Source of the DNA: CAZEDK01 sp964511025
GTDB lineage: Bacteria > Patescibacteriota > Gracilibacteria > UBA1369 > GWF2-33-10
Direction: 5' to 3'
Assembly (NCBI GenBank): GCA_964511025.1
Contig: CAZEDK010000003.1
Location: 1 to 56,142 of the forward strand
Length of the DNA: 56,142 nt
Shown: positions 50,724 through 56,142 of the stretch, one piece after another
How positions within the stretch are numbered: the first letter of the stretch is position 1
Layout of the letters: each line of letters begins with the position of its first letter
Made by a program: the position numbers and the translations under genes
Notes under the pieces: generated by a model
Told to the model about the DNA's origin: nothing
The model's database searches: none
What the model saw: the letters and a program-made list of their open reading frames with translations, nothing else

Positions 50724-51701
50724 TTATTTTTTATAAATCCTATACTCTACAATATTTAAAAGTCTCCCATCTGGCGTGTTTAATTGATATTCTCTAAAGA
50801 CTTTAGCTCCAAACATTTCAGGTATTCTCCGGCTAGCTATATTATTTTTATCAACTGGATATAGAGCATATTCATAATCTAGATTTTCATCTATCCAATT
50901 TTTTAAAGCTTTTATTGCTTCTTTCCCATAAGCATTTCCATGGGCACCCTTTTTAATCCATATTCCAAGTTCTGGAATTTTTGTGTTGATTTTATGTATT
51001 CCACAATTTCCTAGATATTCTTTTGTATCTTTATTCAGAATTACAAAAACAAGCTCTTCCTCTTTTTCCATATTTTCAATACTTTCTTTTATAAAAGTCT
51101 CAGTTTCAAAGATATTTTCAGCTGCCTTTGGATACATGAAAGTTGTTATTTCAGGTGTAAATTCTCTGAAAATTTCTTTGCTATAATTTATAGAGACAGG
51201 AATTAATTTTAGCCTTACGCTTTCAATTTCGATATTTTTAAAACTTTTAGTCATTAATGTCATCCTACCTACATCTCCGTCTACATCTTTGACTTTGTCA
51301 TAACCTAGTTTTGTATAAAAATCTACAGCAAAAGGACTGGAATTAAGATAAACATTATGAAATCCTCTTCTTTTTAAAATAGATTCAAGCCGCTTCATTA
51401 ATTTTGTTCCAATACCCTTTTTATGAAATGAGGTATTAACAAAAACAGCTTTTATACAATTATCATTCAAAGTAGCGGTTCCTACAATGTTATCATTATA
51501 CTCTGCAACATAAATATCAAATCGTAGCGAATCGCTTAAAATATTAGCAGGAGCAAAGTAATCATAAAGGATCTTAGCTTCTTCTTTTGAGATATCTTTG
51601 CTATTGATAGTTACAATACATTTTCTAATTAAATAAGAAAGTTTTCGTTCATCTCCTTTTTTGAATTTTCGTATTTTTAGACCTTGTATACATAAAAGCA
51701 T
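50724..51701 (-). CDS. Tandem GNAT acetyltransferase
   Basis: The 325-residue protein holds two GNAT domains. The first (about 5-155) includes GTATLNDNCIKAVFVNTSFHKKGIGTKLMKRLESI, the acetyl-CoA-binding loop with KKGIGTKL. The second (about 160-325) is of the RimJ/RimL type, with IESVRLKLIPV, YLGNCGIHKINTKIPELGIWIKKGAHGNAYGKEAIKAL and ENIASRRIPEMFGAKV-like ending. Tandem GNATs can acetylate amino groups of antibiotics, proteins or metabolites; the substrate is unknown. It lies on the minus strand between a RhuM-type gene and the Cys-rich gene. Confidence 0.88.
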   Translation of the reverse strand: MLLCIQGLKIRKFKKGDERKLSYLIRKCIVTINSKDISKEEAKILYDYFAPANILSDSLRFDIYVAEYNDNIVGTATLNDNCIKAVFVNTSFHKKGIGTKLMKRLESILKRRGFHNVYLNSSPFAVDFYTKLGYDKVKDVDGDVGRMTLMTKSFKNIEIESVRLKLIPVSINYSKEIFREFTPEITTFMYPKAAENIFETETFIKESIENMEKEEELVFVILNKDTKEYLGNCGIHKINTKIPELGIWIKKGAHGNAYGKEAIKALKNWIDENLDYEYALYPVDKNNIASRRIPEMFGAKVFREYQLNTPDGRLLNIVEYRIYKK

Positions 51702-51712
51702 TTTTTCAGTTT

Positions 51713-52327
51713 TTAATTATTATTTTTCTTCAAATACTTCTCCATTCCCCTATCAAAATCAGAAATATAATTTTTGTCCTGAATTATTCGAAATTTGTCA
51801 TATTCAGCTTCTGCTTTGAGCTTCGCCTCTAGCATCGAAACCTTGCCATTATCCACTAGAATCGGATCACCAAGCATTTCGTCAAAGTAATCCTTGCCAA
51901 AATGTTTGATCTGTTTGAGTCGTTCATCATCCATCGCAAAGCCCTTGATCACAAACTCATGAAGCACCTCTGATGCCCATTTACGAAATTCCATAGCTCT
52001 ATGTGAGTTCACACGATAACCTACCGCCAAAATAGCGTTTAGATTGTAATATTTCGTTCTTGTTATTTGTGTTTTTCCTTCAATAGCACCGTGTTGAGTG
52101 GTATGTTCCAAAATGGAACTAACCACTTTTTCATCTAGCTCTCTTTCATCAAAAATATTTTTTAAATGTTTGGTAATTGCAGGTCGTTCTACCTCAAACA
52201 GCTCTGCCATCTTTTTTTGAGTGAGCCATAGCGTTTCATTTTGAAAAAAGACATCAACATTTACCTTTCCCGAAGCAGTCTGAAAAATAACGAAATTATT
52301 CAACAATTGTAAATTATCTTCTTTCAT
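51713..52327 (-). pseudogene. RhuM-family protein with an internal deletion
   Basis: The 204-residue frame starts with the RhuM DNA-binding region: NVDVFFQNETLWLTQKKMAELFEVERPAITKHLKNIF, followed by TRTKYYNLNAILAVGYRVNSHRAMEFRKWASEVL. After HFGKDYFDEML, complete relatives have some 130 further residues; here the frame jumps to GDPILVDNGKVSMLEAKLKAEAEYDKFRIIQDKNYISDFD, which is the normal end of RhuM. The deletion is in frame. RhuM-type proteins occur in pathogenicity and defence islands with unclear function. The N-terminal winged helix may remain able to bind DNA. Confidence 0.65.
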
Positions 52328-52415
52328 ATTTTTTTAAATATAAATTATAAATTCATATTTCAATCTTTCTACACAATACACTTTTAAAAAATTAATTTTA
52401 GCCAAAAACATCATA

Positions 52416-52433
52416 AGTGAGTACGCACTCACT
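52416..52433. promoter_or_regulatory. Palindrome upstream of the RhuM-like gene
   Basis: AGTGAGT and ACTCACT face each other around ACGC, a symmetric 18-base site of the kind bound by dimeric repressors. It lies about 90 bases upstream of the minus-strand start. A second hairpin, AGACAC/GTGTCT (52,510-52,532), lies nearer the HsdS remnant. Confidence 0.45.
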
Positions 52434-52536
52434 CGTCAAGATTTTTTGCATTCCTATTTATTAATGCCAGCTCTCAATCAACAAAGCCAGTCCATTTCCA
52501 AAAATCTTAAGACACCATTTTTTATAGTGTCTCATT

Positions 52537-52890
52537 TTGAAACTTTTACCAAAGCCTAAAAAAGATTCTAGACTTGAGTGCTCAGTCAACAAAAAATCGC
52601 AAAAAATCCTTGATACTTTTACAGAGCTGGAAGCAAAAAAGAAACAGTATAAATATTATAGAGATGAATTATTAGAAATTAAAAATATTGAGCACAAAGC
52701 TTTGATGAAAGTCGAGGTTTTAATTAGGGGTACTGGGCTACAAAAGAAAGATTTTGTAGAAACTGGAATTGGCTGTATTCACTATGGTCAAATCTATACT
52801 TACTATGGAAGTTTTGCGGACAGAACTAAAACATTTATGTCGCCAGAATTAACAAAGAAACTGAAAAAAGCTCAAAAGGCGATATATTAA
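52537..52890 (+). pseudogene. HsdS fragment (type I specificity subunit)
   Basis: The 117-codon frame begins near the central coiled coil of HsdS: KSQKILDTFTELEAKKKQYKYYRDELLEI. It then enters the start of a second recognition domain, LIRGTGLQKKDFVETGIGCIHYGQIYTYYG, and ends in SPELTKKLKKAQKAIY. The first recognition domain and most of the second are gone. It differs from the intact HsdS at 40,035, so it came from another restriction system. The TTG start is probably not used. Confidence 0.75.
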
Positions 52891-53197
52891 TTAATTTATC
52901 ACCTAAATCACTTGGCGTATGCCATTTCTCCATATTATTTGTACGAGATTTAATTTATTTGCAGATATTCTATTTTCTCCATTTAATTTAAATTTAATCT
53001 AATCTAATTACATTGTATGATTTGTATTTTTTTTGTAAATGTAATAAAATAAATTTGACCTCATAGATCGGGAAAATGCGCTATTTTTGTGCGTTTTGCA
53101 TACACGCCAGTAAGCTGGGACATCCAGTGGTTCATGGTGTGTTGCGCAAGCTCGCTCTATGAGGTCACCCACGGATGTCCCTTTTGCTATTTAAAAT
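52891..53197. other. Structured intergenic region with interlocked inverted repeats
   Basis: No gene is supported in this 307-base gap. Two perfect inverted repeats interlock: TGACCTCATAGA (53,056-53,067) with TCTATGAGGTCA (53,156-53,167), and GGGACATCC (53,117-53,125) with GGATGTCCC (53,173-53,181). The order arm A, arm B, arm A', arm B' permits a pseudoknot. Inside, AAAATGCGC/GTGCGTTTT and CCAG/CTGG can form hairpins. The segment is distinctly more GC-rich than its surroundings and ends 16 bases before the SLH gene. A structured regulatory RNA or a folded mobile-element remnant are the main options. Confidence 0.6.
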
Positions 53198-54454
53198 ATG
53201 AATATGAAAAAAATATTATTAATCTCATTTTCTATTATTGGTTTAAATTTATTTATAATACCTGCTGTAATGGCTATATCAGGCGCTTGCTCTGATCATG
53301 ATGGGGTAAATTGTTCAGCAGGTGCAGATTGGGATAATAGTGTAATTTGTAATGATGAATGGAAAGATAGTTCTGTTAATTATTGGGCATCAACTGAATG
53401 TAGAGATTATTGGTGTAATGCACAAACTGATTTATATGAGAGTTTATTTAGTAAATTAGAAAGTGAAGGTACTTTCGACATTGGAACTAGCGAAATTTGT
53501 GAAGAGTTAGGTTTAGATGGATATTCGACATTAGATATTTGCTTGGAATTAAGAGAAAAGGAACTTGAAAGCATCTATCAAAGTTTAATCGATACAGTTA
53601 GTAGCTATAGATATATTTGCTGGGAAGGCAATTATTGTTTACCTAATGCTATATTAGATAAAGATAAAAATTGTAACTGTGTAGATGGATACGTATTGAG
53701 CAATGATAATCTTGCTTGTATTACTCCAAGTGAAAGTTGCCAAGAATTATATGGAGAAAATAGTTATAGCGATGAAATAAAACAAGACAATGGTTCCTAT
53801 AATTGTTACTGCGAAGAAGGATATTATTTTGATAATAATACGCAATGTATTTTAAATGTAATAAATACAACAGAAGAAAATAGTAATAAAGCTGAGAAGT
53901 CTCCATTTTATGACATAACTACATCAAATAAAAATTATAAAGCCATTGAGTGGTTGTATAACAACAACATTATCTCTGGCTATCCTGATGGTAGCTTTAA
54001 GCCAGATAACACAATAAATAGAGCTGAATTATTAACTCTACTTGTTAGAACTACATCTGCAGCAGAAGATTTAAATTATGCAGGGGCATCTGTTGAGACC
54101 CCACCACCTTGTTTTTCAGATGTCGATGTAAATACTTGGTATAATGCTTATGTTTGTACAGCAAAAAAATATGGTTGGGTAGAAGGATATGATAATAATA
54201 CTTTCAAACCAGAGCAACCAGTAACTAAAGCGGAAGCAATCAAAATGCTTTTAATAACACATAATATAAACGTAGCTAACGTTACATATAATTCTGCATT
54301 TGAAGATGTGAAAACAACTGATTGGTATGCTCCTTATTTACAAATCGCAAAAGACAAAGGCATCTTAGAGGAAACAGGGGAATACTATGGTCCAAATAAC
54401 GATATGACTAGGGGCAATATCAGTGAAAGCTTATATCGATTAATGAATCAATAA
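53198..54454 (+). CDS. Secreted S-layer homology (SLH) domain protein
   Basis: The 418-residue protein has a signal peptide (MKKILLISFSIIGLNLFIIPAVMA; the real start may be the second Met). The next 60 residues (GVNCSAGADWDNSVICNDEWKDSSVNYWAST) follow a pattern found in other secreted proteins of uncertain function. A central Cys-rich segment (about 150-215: CNCVDGYVLSNDNLAC, NCYCEEGYYFDNNTQC) is EGF-like. Three SLH domains then follow: AIEWLYNNNIISGYPDGSFKPDNTINRAELL, CFSDVDVNTWYNAYVCTAKKYGWVEGYDNNTFKPEQPVTKAEA and FEDVKTTDWYAPYLQIAKDKGIL. SLH domains attach proteins to cell-wall polymers, so this is probably a surface adhesin or S-layer-associated protein. Confidence 0.88.
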   Translation: MNMKKILLISFSIIGLNLFIIPAVMAISGACSDHDGVNCSAGADWDNSVICNDEWKDSSVNYWASTECRDYWCNAQTDLYESLFSKLESEGTFDIGTSEICEELGLDGYSTLDICLELREKELESIYQSLIDTVSSYRYICWEGNYCLPNAILDKDKNCNCVDGYVLSNDNLACITPSESCQELYGENSYSDEIKQDNGSYNCYCEEGYYFDNNTQCILNVINTTEENSNKAEKSPFYDITTSNKNYKAIEWLYNNNIISGYPDGSFKPDNTINRAELLTLLVRTTSAAEDLNYAGASVETPPPCFSDVDVNTWYNAYVCTAKKYGWVEGYDNNTFKPEQPVTKAEAIKMLLITHNINVANVTYNSAFEDVKTTDWYAPYLQIAKDKGILEETGEYYGPNNDMTRGNISESLYRLMNQ

Positions 54455-54458
54455 CTTT

Positions 54459-55013
54459 ATGAATTTATTGCAAAAACTTACTTTAAATAATGTTTTAAAA
54501 ATCGTAGCAATCATAGCTATTATTGCTATCACAATCTCTATCTCTATTGCCTATTATTTTGTAGTAATAAAACCTAAAATTGCTAATGAAAAATTAGCAT
54601 TCGATAAGGAACAACAAATTGCATTGAAAAAAGATGCAGAAATGAAAATTAAACTTGAAAATGATAAAACAGCAAAAGAAATACTCTTAACTAAAAGTAA
54701 AGAATGTCAAAGTTACCAAACTGAAATAGAGAATAGATTAAAAGATAATAATATAGACGGGCAAACATTTGGACTTATTAATGAATTAGATATTATTTTT
54801 TATAGTCCAAAATTAAATTCTTGTTTGTATACATACGAAACATTAGCTACAAATACTCCAGGGAATTCATTTAATATTGTTGGTCAGGATTATCATTTAG
54901 TGAATATTTTCACAAATGAAGCTATATTAACTATCAAAACTAAAGGGCAAGGAGATGCATTATATGAATCTCAAAAATCATTATTTGATAGTTCCGTAAA
55001 TTCATATAAATAA
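54459..55013 (+). CDS. Membrane-anchored hypothetical protein
   Basis: The 184-residue protein has one N-terminal membrane helix (VLKIVAIIAIIAITISISIAYYFVV), followed by a charged coiled-coil stretch (about 35-85, rich in Lys and Glu) and a small C-terminal domain with two Cys (KECQSYQTEI, LNSCLYTYETL). It begins 4 bases after the SLH gene and is probably cotranscribed with it. I do not recognise a family. Confidence 0.65.
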   Translation: MNLLQKLTLNNVLKIVAIIAIIAITISISIAYYFVVIKPKIANEKLAFDKEQQIALKKDAEMKIKLENDKTAKEILLTKSKECQSYQTEIENRLKDNNIDGQTFGLINELDIIFYSPKLNSCLYTYETLATNTPGNSFNIVGQDYHLVNIFTNEAILTIKTKGQGDALYESQKSLFDSSVNSYK

Positions 55014-55100
55014 TTGGTATCCACATCTTTATTTTGTATTCTGAATTATGGAAGAATTCTGGATTTTTTGTTAAATTTTCATAAATTAACATCTTAGTTT

Positions 55101-55181
55101 ATGAAAAGACTTTTAGCTTGGCTATTCGGAACTAAAAAAGGATTAGCTACTTTAGGACACTCTGAAAAATTAAAGGTTTAA
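55101..55181 (+). CDS. Possible short peptide
   Basis: A 26-codon frame encodes MKRLLAWLFGTKKGLATLGHSEKLKV, a basic, partly hydrophobic peptide, with an AT-rich leader. There is no other support, and it may be a chance frame between the membrane protein gene and the transposase. Confidence 0.2.
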   Translation: MKRLLAWLFGTKKGLATLGHSEKLKV

Positions 55182-55303
55182 ATTATTTTCATGAAACTTT
55201 TGATGTTTTTTTGAGAAAAGTGTGTTTTTGAGTGTTTTTTAATGTTAAATTTGAATATTTTTTGCTGATTATTTGTTTTTGTTGAAATTTAGACACAATG
55301 ATC

Positions 55304-56142
55304 CTATGCAAGCACCATAAGTTTCTTTCTTGCTTTAAAAAGATTTATCAATGCAAACAGGCTATACAACTGCATTGTGTTTTTTAAAAGTCCTCTGTAT
55401 CTAACTTTTGTATATTTCCATTGGCATTTAAGTATTTGAAATGGATGTTCAACCTTTGATCTCACTGATGATAATTGTTTGTTTCTTTTTTTCTGTTTCA
55501 TTGAAAGTTTTTGTCCTTTCTTAGCTCTGTCCAAAACTCCAAAGAATATTCCTTCAGCTCTAGCCTTTTGTTTGTTTTCAGTTTTAAAATATCCTTTATC
55601 ACCAAATTTAGACTTTTCATTACCATGCATTAATGAATCAAATTTATCCATATCATGAACAGAAGCTGTTGTTGATTCCAATGTATGTACTAATCCACTT
55701 TGTGTATCAACTCCTATGTGGGCTTTCATTCCAAAAAACCATTTATTTGATTTTTTAGTTGAACTCATTTCTGCATCTCTTTTTTTGTCTTTATTCTTTG
55801 TACTTGAGGGGGCTTGTATTATTGTTGCATCTACAATTGTTCCTTCTTTTAAGATCAATCCTTTTTTATTTAAAATCTCATGTACTATTTTGAAAAAATC
55901 TTTTTGCAAATTATGTGTTTCTAAAAAATGTCTGAAATTTAGAATAGTTGTTTCATCTGGCACATTAGCACTTAATAAATCTATTCCTAAAAACTTTTGA
56001 AATGAATTTCTATCATAAATAGCTTCTTCTGCTCCTGGATCGCTTAAGTTATGCCATTGTTGCAAAAAATATATTTTTAAAAGCATTAATATACTAAAAA
56101 GAAAGTGGTTTTCGGATAAAGCTAAGAAAGAAGATGCATTTT
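55304..56142 (-). mobile_element. IS5-family transposase, cut by the window edge
   Basis: The minus-strand frame is open from the right edge to a stop at 55,304. From IYFLQQWHNLSDPGAEEAIYDRNSFQKFLGID onward it matches IS5-type DDE transposases: first Asp in GTIVDATIIQAPSST, second in SKFGDKGYFKTENK and Glu in SVRSKVEHPFQILKCQW. The residues before the first of these (NASSFLALSENHFLFSIL) do not resemble the usual N-terminal domain, so the gene is either partly outside the window or rearranged there. No inverted repeats are assigned. Confidence 0.85.

Noticed and set aside
53089..53295. 68-codon frame starting in the structured region before the SLH gene
   Set aside because: It overlaps the SLH gene in another frame and its codons are explained by the inverted repeats.

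Overview
The window is AT-rich, densely packed bacterial DNA read with the standard code: UGA stops many intact genes, for example ruvA. The genes suggest a member of the Patescibacteria (Candidate Phyla Radiation), possibly near the Peregrinibacteria. The reasons are a short pyruvate kinase, several TrbC/VirB2-like membrane proteins, very large PKD-repeat surface proteins, SLH-domain proteins, many toxin-antitoxin (TA) pairs and almost no Shine-Dalgarno sequences before start codons. The broad group is a fair inference; the exact lineage cannot be fixed from this sequence alone.

Layout. Positions 1-20,200 hold mostly chromosomal housekeeping genes on the + strand: ruvA, an M24 aminopeptidase, glmS, pyk, ruvC, a TPR protein, a prepilin peptidase, clpB (minus strand), gpmI, a GDP-mannose pyrophosphorylase with a separate cupin, and a SecD-parvulin-SecF fusion. 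TA modules fill the gaps: RHH/RelE, Phd/RelE, a decayed HicBA, Phd/VapC and MazEF. Positions 20,984-32,925 (minus strand) carry a four-gene envelope locus. Two genes encode multi-pass proteins built from three VirB2-like hairpins each. A third encodes a 2481-residue exported protein with PKD and calcium-loop repeats, and the fourth a 721-residue protein with six PKD domains. A divergent promoter region at 32,958-33,023 separates this locus from secE-nusG-(membrane protein)-rplK-rplA, which is followed by tRNA-Gln.

Positions 36,345-56,142 are accessory: a DUF2130 protein, a Panacea-domain TA pair, a type I restriction-modification operon with two extra genes, remnants of a serine recombinase, of HsdS and of RhuM, a transporter, an IS with a frameshifted transposase, a divergent sigma-70 factor, TspO, a tandem GNAT protein, an SLH protein preceded by a heavily structured intergenic region, and an IS5-type transposase cut by the window edge.

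Several themes cut across the regions. Heptanucleotide tandem repeats recur at gene borders and inside pepP and glmS. Palindromic repeats have entered gpmI in frame and expanded. Strong promoters often carry a TGnTATAAT extended -10. The four envelope genes, prepilin peptidase, SecDF fusion and SLH protein together suggest a cell that invests heavily in an elaborate surface.
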